The position numbers were made by a program, and so were the translations under genes. Shown here in pieces: positions 55,015 through 63,512 of a DNA stretch of 64,000 nt; the stretch's first letter is position 1, and each line of letters begins with the position of its first letter. The stretch is from NCBI RefSeq assembly GCF_028649455.1, contig NZ_JAQSIO010000004.1, forward strand, positions 434,001-498,000, given 5' to 3'. This stretch comes from Curvibacter microcysteis (GTDB taxonomy: Bacteria; Pseudomonadota; Gammaproteobacteria; Burkholderiales; Burkholderiaceae_C). The notes under the pieces are model-generated. The model had not been told where the DNA came from and did no database searches. It was given only the letters and a program-made list of their open reading frames with translations.

Positions 55015-57504
55015 TCAATCAGCGCACTGCGCCAGGGCCTGGACCCGGTCCAGGCGCCGGGTCGACACCAAGATCGCCCCCTCGGCATTGCGTTGCAGGG
55101 CCTGGCGCAGGCGCTGGGCCACCGGTTGCGCGGCGGAGGCCGGGTCGGCCAGGTAGCCGTAGGTGAACTGCAAGGGGCGCGGCACCGCCTTCAGCACATC
55201 GGCCTGGTGCCGGCTCAGGCTGTCGCGCACCTGCACCACCGGCGTCAGGGCGGGGTGCTGCTGCAGCATGGCCGCCACAGCCGGGGCTTCGCCAGCCACC
55301 CCCCAATCGCGGATGCGCCCCGCCTGCTGCAGCGACTGCAACCAGGCCAGCCACTCGTCGCCGGCGATCAGGTCGGCCACCGGTTCGTGCAAGAGCAGCA
55401 CATCGACCTCGCTGCGGCGCAGGCGGCGCAGGCTGTCTTCAAAGCTCTGGCGCGCCCGTGCCAGTTGCCAATCGACCACCGCCCGGTTCAAGCCCTTGAA
55501 GGCCTTGCCCAGCACCTTGCGTGCATACAGTTCAGGCACGCTGGCGCGGGCACCGGGCGGGCCGTACAAGCCGACCTTGGTGGTCACGGTGATGCGCCTT
55601 GCCAGCTCGGCCGGCAAGGCGCCCAGGCTGGCCTCGGCCAGACCAAAGCCGTACAGCGGCGAGGTGTCGACATGGCTGAACCCGGCCTCGATGGCGGCCT
55701 GCAACAAGGCCAGCCGATCGCTTTCGCGGGCCAGGTGGTGCAAGCTGGCGGTGCCAAAAACCAAACGGCTGACTTGCAAACGGGTACCGGGAAGCTGGAC
55801 GAGTCGCATCGGGTGGGCCTTCGAAGGGGCAAGTGAGGGGGCGGCGCTGGGGTGGTCGGCCCAGAGATCAGCCCAGAAATGGGCCTGTCGGCAGCCCAAG
55901 GCCACCGCTGTCAGGGTCGGGTTGGCCTCGCCTGAGGTGCTGAACACGCTGCTGGAGGCGATGCCCAGGTTGGCCAGTCCATGCACGCGGCCGTCGGCAT
56001 CGACCACGCCTTGGGCCGGGTCGGCGCTCATGCGGGTGGTGCCAATCTGGTGAAAGCCGTCCGAGGCCTGTTCGAACACATGGGCGTAACGCTCTTCGGG
56101 CGGGCGCTCGTATTCAAGGTGGCCCAGACCGGCAGCGCGCAGATCCTGGTCCAGCAACTCGTGCGCTTTGAGCACCGATTCAATGTCCTGGGGCAGGTAT
56201 TTGAAGTCGACCCGCAGGTCGCCCTCGGCGTTCTTCAGCGTGAGGCGGCTGTCCGGGTTCGGGGCTTGCTCGGCGTGGTAATCCAGCGCGTACACCCCAC
56301 CGGGGCTGCGCAGCACAAAGCCAGGCTTGCGCACCGGTGACAGGTAACGGTGGCGCAGGATGTCGACCACGTCCAGGCCGGCACGCCAGGGCCGGCGCAG
56401 GATGTTCAGGCTGTGCGCCCCCCAGCGGTAAGGCGGGCGGCCGATGTGCTTGAGCCGCATGGCCTCAGCCACCAGACGGCGCCCGATCGGGGCGATGGCC
56501 AGCCCCAGGAACACAGCGGACAGCGTGGGGTTGCCATGGCGGTGGTCGTAGAACGGCGGGTTGTCGATGTAGAACGAGGTGTTGAGCAAGCCATTCGCGC
56601 GCTGCGTGGCCGGCGTGGGCAGCCAGCGCCGGCGCAAATAGGTGCCGTCGGCGTCCTGGCTGAAATCCAGCCACTGCACGTCGGCGGGCTGCTTCAACAC
56701 CACGCGGGCAATGCAGCCCATGATGTGACCCATGTAGTAGCGGCCCAGCGGCCCGTCGGGCCCGCCAAACAAGGCTTTCTGGGCGGCGTAGCGGGCCTGG
56801 GTCTGCAGCAGCAACTGGGTCGTGCCCAGGGCCCCGCCGGCCAGCACGTAGGCACGGGCGTTCAGCGGGACGCTTTGACCATCGCGGCGCACTTGCAGGC
56901 TTTGCACCGCGTCCAGCGCAGGGTTCAAATGCAGGGCCTCGACCCGGGTTTGCAGCAGCAGGTGCACCCGCTCGGCGGCCAGGGCTTGTTGGCCCAGGCT
57001 GCCCAGCAGGCGCGGCTGGTGGGACCAGCGTTCCAGCTGGGTCAGGTCAAAAGCACGCAGGCGCGACACCGCGCTGGCCGCCGCCTCGGGCGGCAAGGGG
57101 CGGCGGAATTCGGCGCTACCACAGCCCACATAGCGTGCAGCCCGGGGGTACCAGGGCGCGATGTCGGCCTCGGACAGGGGCCATCCAGCTTGCGGGACCT
57201 GGGGCCGGGCCTCGAAATCCACCGCCTCGTAAGGGACGCAGCGCCCGCCCCACAGCCAGGTGGTGCCAGCCAGGCCGACATGGGTGGCCAGCTCCAGCGG
57301 GGCGTGGTGGGCGGGGTGCACACGCTCGGAGCCGGTCCAGTCGGGTGGCGACTCGGCGGGGTTGGCGTGCCCGGCATCGACCACCAGCACCAAGAGGCCG
57401 CGCGAAGCCGCTTCCAGCGCCAGCGCCAGGCCCACCGGGCCGGCGCCCATCACGCACAAGTCATAGGGGGCCGGGCCCTCAGGGACGGCGGTCAACAAGG
57501 TCAT
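55015..57504 (-). CDS. fused GMC oxidoreductase and aldo/keto reductase
   Basis: An 829-aa single polypeptide with two enzyme domains. Residues 1 to about 550 form a GMC-type flavoprotein: FAD motif MGAGPVGLALALEAASRG (about 19-36), acidic VVDAG, TWLWGGRC, LAGGALGTTQLLLQTQ and the C-terminal DGFHQIGTTRM and GEANPTLTAVALG. From M566 an aldo/keto reductase begins (LPGTRLQVSRLVFGTASL), with the full D-Y-K-H tetrad in HVDTSPLYG, TTKVG and LLHEP. The linker is only about 20 residues. Its start lies 37 nt after the GT2 stop codon, suggesting one operon. A polyol or sugar oxidation-reduction couple on a saccharide is a reasonable guess; the substrate is unknown. Confidence 0.88.
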   Translation of the reverse strand: MTLLTAVPEGPAPYDLCVMGAGPVGLALALEAASRGLLVLVVDAGHANPAESPPDWTGSERVHPAHHAPLELATHVGLAGTTWLWGGRCVPYEAVDFEARPQVPQAGWPLSEADIAPWYPRAARYVGCGSAEFRRPLPPEAAASAVSRLRAFDLTQLERWSHQPRLLGSLGQQALAAERVHLLLQTRVEALHLNPALDAVQSLQVRRDGQSVPLNARAYVLAGGALGTTQLLLQTQARYAAQKALFGGPDGPLGRYYMGHIMGCIARVVLKQPADVQWLDFSQDADGTYLRRRWLPTPATQRANGLLNTSFYIDNPPFYDHRHGNPTLSAVFLGLAIAPIGRRLVAEAMRLKHIGRPPYRWGAHSLNILRRPWRAGLDVVDILRHRYLSPVRKPGFVLRSPGGVYALDYHAEQAPNPDSRLTLKNAEGDLRVDFKYLPQDIESVLKAHELLDQDLRAAGLGHLEYERPPEERYAHVFEQASDGFHQIGTTRMSADPAQGVVDADGRVHGLANLGIASSSVFSTSGEANPTLTAVALGCRQAHFWADLWADHPSAAPSLAPSKAHPMRLVQLPGTRLQVSRLVFGTASLHHLARESDRLALLQAAIEAGFSHVDTSPLYGFGLAEASLGALPAELARRITVTTKVGLYGPPGARASVPELYARKVLGKAFKGLNRAVVDWQLARARQSFEDSLRRLRRSEVDVLLLHEPVADLIAGDEWLAWLQSLQQAGRIRDWGVAGEAPAVAAMLQQHPALTPVVQVRDSLSRHQADVLKAVPRPLQFTYGYLADPASAAQPVAQRLRQALQRNAEGAILVSTRRLDRVQALAQCAD

Positions 57505-57541
57505 GCGGTGAACTCAGGCAATGCAGGCAAGGGGCCGGGCC

Positions 57542-58498
57542 TCAATGGCGCGGGTCGGGCTGGCGCAGCACAAAGCGCTTGAGCCGCTGCATTTGCCAGG
57601 CGCGCAGGTAGCGCCGGAACTCCGGGTTCTCATAGCGGGGCAAGCCCTTCAGGGCCGACCAGAAGTAGCTGAAGATCATTAGCAGGCCGCCGATGACCAC
57701 CGGCTTCTCGCGCATGCGGTTCAGTCCGGCAGCCACCGCATACAGCGGGTGGTAGCCCATGTACCAGTTGCCCCGGCCCCAGCGCAGGCGGCCTTCGTAG
57801 ATGTGCTTGTCCGACGAACCCATGATGCGGTGGTGCCACAGCCAGGCCTGGGGGTCGAACACGGCCAGGGTTTCCCAGCCCTTCATCCAGGCCATGTGCA
57901 CGTCAATGCCGTCCCAGGACAGGTGCTGGACAAAACCGCCAATGTCTTCAAACGCCTCGCGCTTGTAGAGCTTGAACTGCCCCGCCACCTGCTCGGCGAT
58001 GTGGCTTTCTTCGATGTAGCGGCCATGTTCGTGCCGGTACACCTTGCCCGAAACCGCCGCCAGGCGCGGGTTGTCGATCAGGCGTTGCACCATGCGCTGC
58101 AGGTACAGGGGGCCAAAAGACATGTCGCCGTCGAGCTTGACGATGTAGGCGTAATCGGTGTTCTGGATGTGCTCCATCCCGAAGTTGAAGGCCGCCACCA
58201 CCCCGCCCCCCAGCTTGCGAAAGCCCCGGTTCTGGCGCGGCACCAGGCGGATGAAGGGGTACTTGGCGGCGTACTCGCGCACGATGTCGGGTGTCTCATC
58301 GGACGAGCCGTCGTCGACCAAGATCCACTCCACCGGGCGCCAGGTCTGGGCCACCATGGAGTCCATGGTCAGACGCAGGTACTGGGCCTCATCGCGCACC
58401 GGCGAGATCACCACCACCGGCACGGTGATCGGGTTCTGCGCGGGCGGGGCAGCGACCGGCTCCAGCAAAGTGGCGGGATCGGGTTGGGCGTGAGGCAT
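57542..58498 (-). CDS. glycosyltransferase family 2
   Basis: A 318-aa GT2 enzyme with a GT-A fold. PVVVISPVRDEAQYLRLTMD (about 27-46) starts the nucleotide-sugar domain, VDDGSSDE and KLDGDMSFGP supply the DXD-type metal residues, and DGIDVHMAWMKGW corresponds to the acceptor motif region. One hydrophobic segment near 262-282 could anchor it to the membrane. It is upstream of the GMC-AKR fusion with a 37-nt gap. The acceptor is unknown. ATG 58498 is preferred to TTG 58516. Confidence 0.9.
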   Translation of the reverse strand: MPHAQPDPATLLEPVAAPPAQNPITVPVVVISPVRDEAQYLRLTMDSMVAQTWRPVEWILVDDGSSDETPDIVREYAAKYPFIRLVPRQNRGFRKLGGGVVAAFNFGMEHIQNTDYAYIVKLDGDMSFGPLYLQRMVQRLIDNPRLAAVSGKVYRHEHGRYIEESHIAEQVAGQFKLYKREAFEDIGGFVQHLSWDGIDVHMAWMKGWETLAVFDPQAWLWHHRIMGSSDKHIYEGRLRWGRGNWYMGYHPLYAVAAGLNRMREKPVVIGGLLMIFSYFWSALKGLPRYENPEFRRYLRAWQMQRLKRFVLRQPDPRH

Positions 58499-58712
58499 GG
58501 CGTGGTGAGCAGGCAATCAGGTCGATCCACCCATCCCGCGCGGGCCCGTGCCGACCGGCGCAGGCTCCGGAGGACAGCGCAGAGCGTCAATATCTTACCT
58601 TTTGAAACAATAAAGCTCCGCATCCCGAGCCCAGAAACGGAACCCTGTCACGCTGCGGCCCGCTGGCGCCGGGTGCCCCTGCGCCGCCAGCGCACAGGCA
58701 CAATGCCAGCCC

Positions 58713-58985
58713 ATGTCCGACCTGAGCGCCCCCACCACGCCGCCGACGGCCCCCCCGGCCGCGCCCGAAGCCGGCCCCGCCCTGCAGCAAGCCCGCCAGG
58801 GGATTGCCGAGACCCAGCAGTGCCTGCAGGCGGCCGGCCTGAGCCTGCGTGCGCCGCCGCCCGAACCCCAGACCTGCTGCGGTCGGGGCTGCAATGGCTG
58901 CGTCTGGGAGGGCTACTACGGCGCGCTGGCTTTTTGGCACGAAGACGCCGAGGCCTTGTTGAAAGACGCCAACCCCCTGCCCTGA
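58713..58985 (+). CDS. oxidoreductase-like (OXLD1-type) cysteine-rich small protein
   Basis: A 90-aa protein. The C-terminal half contains PPPEPQTCCGRGCNGCVWEG followed by YYGAL, the signature of the oxidoreductase-like domain found in bacteria and as mitochondrial OXLD1; four cysteines are in CCxxxCxxC. The N-terminal half is Pro/Ala-rich and probably disordered. Biochemical function is unknown; metal or redox binding is suggested by the cysteines. It is divergent from the GT2 gene and 48 nt before the thioesterase gene. Confidence 0.82.
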   Translation: MSDLSAPTTPPTAPPAAPEAGPALQQARQGIAETQQCLQAAGLSLRAPPPEPQTCCGRGCNGCVWEGYYGALAFWHEDAEALLKDANPLP

Positions 58986-59033
58986 ACGCACAATGGCGTG
59001 ACCCGCCCCAGCCTTTGGCGAAAGACTTGATTC

Positions 59034-59477
59034 ATGAGCGACCTGATCGAACAAAAGCCCCCCCGCACCGTGACCTACCAAGTGCGGGTGGAATTTGGTG
59101 ACTGCGACCCTGCCGGCATCGTCTGGTTTCCCAACTTCTTCCGTTGGATCGACGCCGCCTCGCGCCATTTCTTCGAGGCCTGCGGCGTCCCGCGCTGGGA
59201 AGAGACCACACGCACCCTGGGCGTGATCGGCACCCCCCTGGTGGACACCCAGGCGCGCTTCATCAAGACGGCCAGCTACGGCGACCACCTGCAAATCCAC
59301 ACCGCGGTGACCGAGTGGCGCGGCAAGAGCTTTGTGCAGAGCTACCGCGTGTGCCGCGGCGAGGACCTGATCCTCGAATGCCAGGAGGTGCGCATTTTTG
59401 CCAGCGCACGCGAAGACGGCAGCCCCGGCATCCGTGCGGTGCTGATTCCGCCCTCGATCCGCGCGCTCTGCGACTGA
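59034..59477 (+). CDS. 4-hydroxybenzoyl-CoA-type thioesterase (hotdog fold)
   Basis: A 147-aa thioesterase. FGDCDPAGIVWFPNFFRWID (residues 21-40) includes the catalytic Asp of the Pseudomonas CBS-3 4-hydroxybenzoyl-CoA thioesterase, and ASYGDHLQIHTAVTEWRGKS and FVQSYRV follow as in that enzyme. It would release an aryl or acyl acid from CoA. It lies upstream of a tannase/feruloyl esterase gene, hinting at aromatic-acid metabolism, but no ligase or dehalogenase is adjacent. Confidence 0.88.
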   Translation: MSDLIEQKPPRTVTYQVRVEFGDCDPAGIVWFPNFFRWIDAASRHFFEACGVPRWEETTRTLGVIGTPLVDTQARFIKTASYGDHLQIHTAVTEWRGKSFVQSYRVCRGEDLILECQEVRIFASAREDGSPGIRAVLIPPSIRALCD

Positions 59478-59562
59478 GCCGCGGGCTGCGGGCCACGGCC
59501 CTGGGAACCGCCCCTGCACCGGCACCGGCGATCTGAGCGAGCGGCTTTCTTCGGGTAATTAC

Positions 59563-59583
59563 TTAAAGTAATAGTTACTTTAA
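59563..59583. promoter_or_regulatory. 21-bp palindrome upstream of the tannase gene, likely MarR operator
   Basis: A perfect dyad with 9-bp arms and a TAG centre, TTAAAGTAA-TAG-TTACTTTAA, partly overlapped by a second dyad ATTACTT-A-AAGTAAT (59558-59572). It is AT-rich inside very GC-rich DNA and 45 nt before the tannase start codon. Its form fits MarR-family operators. Confidence 0.65.
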
Positions 59584-59627
59584 ATAACTACCATCATGAC
59601 CCACACCAAGTCATGAAGGAGACCCCC

Positions 59628-61424
59628 ATGCGCCCTCTGTCCCGCCGGTCCATGCCCGCCCACCCGCTGTGGCTGGCCCTCTCGGCCTGTGCCGCGCTGT
59701 CCGCCTGTGGTGGCGGGAGCAGCGGTGAGGTGTCGCTGCCGCAGCTGTCGGCCGCCATCCCCGCCAACTTCACGGGCGATTGCGCCAGCCTGTCCACCAC
59801 GCTGGCCAGCCTGCCCAACACCAGCATCACCTCGGCCACCACCGTGGCGGCGGGCCTGGTGGCCAACATCCAGACGGCCGAGCACTGCCGCGTGGTGGGC
59901 CGCATGAACCAGCGCGTCAGCCCGGTGGACGGCAACACGTATTACATCGGCTTTGAAATCCGCCTGCCCAAGGCCTGGAACGGCCGCTTCTATTACCAAG
60001 CCAATGGTGGCACCGACGGCGCCATTGGCACGGCTGCGGGTGCCCTCGGTGGCGGGCCGCTGAGCAGCGCCTTGAGCAAGGGTTTTGCCGTGTTGAGCTC
60101 GGACGCGGGCCACCAATCGCAGACCACGCCGTTCTTCGGCATCGACCCGCAAGCGCGCATCGACTACGGCTATGGCGCCGTCGGCACTTTGACGCCCATG
60201 GCCAAGAACCTGATCAAGCTGACCTATGGCAAGGCGCCCGACCGCTCTTACCTGGGCGGCTGCTCCAACGGGGGCCGCCACGCCCTGGTGGCGGCGTCGC
60301 GTTACGCCGACCAGTACGACGGCATCCTGGCCGGCGCGCCGGGCTACAACCTGCCCAAGGCGGCCGTGGCCCAGCTGTGGGGCGTGCAGCAGTACGCCAA
60401 GGTGGCCACGGGCCGCGTCACCTCGGTGAGCACCGCTGCCGGTGTCGCCACCGCAGTGGACCTGCCTGATGTGTCGACCGCCTTCACACCGACCGAACTC
60501 AACCTGATCGGCGACAAAATCCTGGCCAAGTGCGACGCCCTGGATGGCGCCAGTGACGGCTGGGTGGGCGATGTGGCGGCCTGCCAAGCCACCTTCAGCG
60601 TGGCCAATGACATCCCGACCTGCAGCGGCAACCGCACCGGCGCCTGCCTGACCCCTGCGCAGAAAACCGTGCTGACCGATGTGCACACCGGTGCGCGCAA
60701 CAGCAGCGGCGCCGCGCTCTACGCCAGCTTCCCCTACGACGTGGGCATCAAGGGCAGCAGCAGCGCGGGCTGGGCGGCCTGGAAGTTCAGCAACTCGACG
60801 GGCGTGGGCCGCGACCCGGGGGCCACGGCCTTCATCTTCACCTCGCCGCCGCAGACCAACACCAGCACCTTCACGGGCCTGCCGTATGCGCTGAACTTCA
60901 ACGTCGACACCGACGCGCCCAAGATCTTTGCCACCAGCGGCGTGTACACCGAGTCGGCCATGTCCTTCATGACGCCGCCCAACCCCACGGACCTGAGCCG
61001 CTTGCGCGACCGGGGCGCCAAGATCATCCTCTACCACGGCACCAGTGACCCGGTGTTCTCCTTCAACGACACGGTGACCTGGTTCCAGGGTGTGAGCAAT
61101 GCCAACCTCGGGGGCTCGGTGGACCGCTTTGCCCGCCTCTACGCCGTGCCGTCGATGAACCACTGCAGCGGTGGCCCCACAGCCGACCAGTTCGATTTGC
61201 TGGACCCGCTGGTGAACTGGGTGGAAAAAGCCAGCCAGCCCCAGGCCGTGACCGTGGCCGCGCGTGGCGCCGGCACCAGCAGCCTGCCCGCGCTGATCAA
61301 CAGCGAAGTGCCCGCCACCTGGTCCCCCGGCCGCACCCGTCCGCTGTGCCCCTACCCCACCGTGGCACGCTACAAGGGCACGGGCAATGTCGAGCTGGCC
61401 TCCAGCTTCAGCTGCCAGCCTTGA
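59628..61424 (+). CDS. tannase / feruloyl esterase family lipoprotein
   Basis: A 598-aa secreted ester hydrolase. The start is ATG 59628, set by AAGGAG six nt upstream; the ATG at 59613 would place that site inside the gene. The signal peptide ends in a lipobox-like LSACGGGSSG, so outer-membrane or periplasmic anchoring is likely. The tannase-family CS-D-HC motif is complete: Ser in GGCSNGGRHAL, Asp in GTSDPVFSF and His in PSMNHCSGG, with the neighbouring cysteines that form the catalytic disulfide. Expected substrates are gallate or hydroxycinnamate esters. A palindromic operator precedes it, and a convergent MarR gene follows. Confidence 0.92.
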   Translation: MRPLSRRSMPAHPLWLALSACAALSACGGGSSGEVSLPQLSAAIPANFTGDCASLSTTLASLPNTSITSATTVAAGLVANIQTAEHCRVVGRMNQRVSPVDGNTYYIGFEIRLPKAWNGRFYYQANGGTDGAIGTAAGALGGGPLSSALSKGFAVLSSDAGHQSQTTPFFGIDPQARIDYGYGAVGTLTPMAKNLIKLTYGKAPDRSYLGGCSNGGRHALVAASRYADQYDGILAGAPGYNLPKAAVAQLWGVQQYAKVATGRVTSVSTAAGVATAVDLPDVSTAFTPTELNLIGDKILAKCDALDGASDGWVGDVAACQATFSVANDIPTCSGNRTGACLTPAQKTVLTDVHTGARNSSGAALYASFPYDVGIKGSSSAGWAAWKFSNSTGVGRDPGATAFIFTSPPQTNTSTFTGLPYALNFNVDTDAPKIFATSGVYTESAMSFMTPPNPTDLSRLRDRGAKIILYHGTSDPVFSFNDTVTWFQGVSNANLGGSVDRFARLYAVPSMNHCSGGPTADQFDLLDPLVNWVEKASQPQAVTVAARGAGTSSLPALINSEVPATWSPGRTRPLCPYPTVARYKGTGNVELASSFSCQP

Positions 61425-61445
61425 GGTGCGCACGCTGATTGAATG

Positions 61446-61473
61446 AACAAGGGGCCCCATCGGGCCCCTTGTT
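61446..61473. terminator. bidirectional intrinsic terminator
   Basis: A 12-bp perfect stem AACAAGGGGCCC / GGGCCCCTTGTT with CATC loop between the convergent tannase and MarR genes; the T-run is short. Confidence 0.75.
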
Positions 61474-61503
61474 GTTGGTGGCGCCGCCTCCCGGCAACCC
61501 CGC

Positions 61504-61980
61504 TCAGAGCTGGCGGCGTTGTGCCACCCTGCCCAACAGGACAAACAAAGCGCTGCGTTCGGCCGCACTGAGGCCACTGAGCAAATCCTGCTCCATGGTG
61601 GCCGTGGTGGCACGGACCTCGCGGGCCAGGGCTTGCCCCGCCGGGCTCAGGGTCACGTACTGAACGCGGCGATCGGTGTCGCTGCGCTCGCGCTGCAGCA
61701 CGCCACGCAGCTCCAGCCGGTCCAGCAACAAGGTGAGGTTGGAGCTGGGGATGTTGAGCGCCAAGGCCAGTCGCTTGGGCGTGACCTGCTCGTTGCCCGA
61801 GAGCAGCATCAGGATGGTGAACTCCAGCTTGTTGAGCGCGTACACCTGCTCAATGTGGGCCTTGAACACTTGGTTGGTCGGGATGGTGGCTTGCGCCAGC
61901 AAGTAGCCGAGCAAACCAGCCACCGGGGCAGGGTCCAAATCGCCAGGGCGCAGGGAATCGGGGACGGGTGGACTTGTCAT
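61504..61980 (-). CDS. MarR-family regulator
   Basis: A 158-aa regulator. The winged helix region VTPKRLALALNIPSSNLTLL then DRLELRGVLQRERSDTDRRV contains the conserved DxRxxxV/L wing (residues about 67-110), flanked by dimerisation helices. Convergent with the tannase gene, whose promoter region carries a MarR-type palindrome; the regulator's own upstream region lacks that palindrome. Control of aromatic-ester hydrolysis by an aromatic acid or its CoA ester is inferred. Confidence 0.92.
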   Translation of the reverse strand: MTSPPVPDSLRPGDLDPAPVAGLLGYLLAQATIPTNQVFKAHIEQVYALNKLEFTILMLLSGNEQVTPKRLALALNIPSSNLTLLLDRLELRGVLQRERSDTDRRVQYVTLSPAGQALAREVRATTATMEQDLLSGLSAAERSALFVLLGRVAQRRQL

Positions 61981-62040
61981 GGCGGCGGCAGTTTACCCGA
62001 GCGCTGCCCCGCGCCAGCCCTCCCTGGGGCCCCCGGCCGC

Positions 62041-63384
62041 TCACAAAATCAGCAGGGCGCGGAAATCATTCACATTGGTGTTGGTCGGCCCGGTCACGAC
62101 CAAATCCCCCACCGCTTCAAAAAAGCCATAGGCGTCGTTGCGGTCGAGGAAGGCGTCAATGCGCAAGCCCTGCGCTTGCGCGCGCGCCAGGGTGTCGGGG
62201 CGGACACGGGCGCCGGCGTTGTCTTCCACCCCGTCAATGCCATCGGTGTCGGCCGCCAGGGCCCAAACGCCCGCTTGACCTTGCAGGGCCCGGGCCAGGC
62301 CCAGGCAGAACTCCCCGGCGCGGCCACCGCGCCCACGCGGGGTCCCCGGTGCCTGGGGGCGGATGGTGACGGTGGTTTCACCGCCCGACAGGATCAGGCA
62401 GGGCCGCGCAAACGGCGTGCCGTGCAAGGCCACCGAACGCGCCAGCGCCGCGTGCACCTTGCCCACCTCGCGCGACTCCCCCTCCATGTCGTCGGCCAGC
62501 ACATGCACCGGCAGGCCAGCGGCGCGCGCCACCTCGGCCGCGGCCTCCAGCGATTGGCGCGGGGTGGCGATCAGCTGCACCGTTTGGCCCGCAAACACGG
62601 GGTCACCGGGCTTGGGGGTTTCCAGCGCGCCAGCCTCCAGCGCCGCCTGCACGGCCGCAGGCAGGTCGATGCGGTAGCGCGCCAGGATGGCCAGGGCGTC
62701 GGCGCAGGTGGTGGCGTCAGGCACGGTGGGCCCGCTGGCAATGACCGAGGGGTCGTCGCCCGGCACGTCGCTGATGGTCAAGGTCAGCACCTGGGCGGGT
62801 GCGCAGGCCGCCGCCAGACGCCCGCCCTTGATGCGCGACAGGTGCTTGCGCACGCAGTTCATCTCGCCAATGTGGGCCCCGCTTTCCAGCAAGGCACGGT
62901 TGATGCGCTGCTTTTCTGCCAAAGACAGGCCCTCGGCCGGCAAGGTCAGGAGCGCGGAGCCGCCGCCTGAGATCAGGCACAGCACCAAATCGTCGGCGGT
63001 GAGGCCCTCGGTCAACTGCAGGATGCGCTGGGCCGCGGCCTCGCCGGCCGCGTCGGGCACGGGGTGGGCGGCTTCAACGATGTCGATGCGCTGCGGCAAG
63101 CCCGCCGGTCGCGGCGGGATGTGGTGGTAACGCGTGACCACCAGGCCCGACAGCGGGGCGTCCGCCGGCCACAAGGCCTCCAGTGCCTGCGCCATCGAGG
63201 CGCCCGCCTTGCCGGCGCCCAGCACCAGGGTGCGCCCCTTGGGCGGGGGCGGCAGGTGCAGGCCAAGGCCATGCAGCGGCTGGGCGCGCTGCACCGCCAC
63301 GGCGTAAAGGTGTTCGAGGAAGGCCGCCGGTGCAGTGACCGGATCAGGCGTGGCGTTGGGCAGGTTCTGGGGCGCGAGGGTCAT
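62041..63384 (-). CDS. ttuD: glycerate 2-kinase (MOFRL family, formerly hydroxypyruvate reductase TtuD)
   Basis: A 447-aa protein with an N-terminal DUF4147 domain (VLGAGKAGASMAQALEALW, SGGGSALLTLP, NCVRKHLSRIKGGRLA) and a C-terminal MOFRL domain (LILSGGETTVTIRP, ALAADTDGIDG, NDAYGFFEAVGDLVVTGPTN). It phosphorylates glycerate to 2-phosphoglycerate in tartrate, glyoxylate and serine-cycle type pathways. It lies alone between MarR and EAL genes; the hydroxyacid dehydrogenase at the other end of the window could in principle feed it but is 59 kb away. Confidence 0.93.
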   Translation of the reverse strand: MTLAPQNLPNATPDPVTAPAAFLEHLYAVAVQRAQPLHGLGLHLPPPPKGRTLVLGAGKAGASMAQALEALWPADAPLSGLVVTRYHHIPPRPAGLPQRIDIVEAAHPVPDAAGEAAAQRILQLTEGLTADDLVLCLISGGGSALLTLPAEGLSLAEKQRINRALLESGAHIGEMNCVRKHLSRIKGGRLAAACAPAQVLTLTISDVPGDDPSVIASGPTVPDATTCADALAILARYRIDLPAAVQAALEAGALETPKPGDPVFAGQTVQLIATPRQSLEAAAEVARAAGLPVHVLADDMEGESREVGKVHAALARSVALHGTPFARPCLILSGGETTVTIRPQAPGTPRGRGGRAGEFCLGLARALQGQAGVWALAADTDGIDGVEDNAGARVRPDTLARAQAQGLRIDAFLDRNDAYGFFEAVGDLVVTGPTNTNVNDFRALLIL

Positions 63385-63512
63385 GCCCCGATTGTGCCCA
63401 GGCTACGGCTGCCCAGCCTTCACTTGCGGTGAAGGCTGGCTTGCTCAAAGCGTCATGGCCTTGTCACAGCGCCCTGACACGATCTCGTTCCCTGACCTAG
63501 CGGGAGCGCCCC

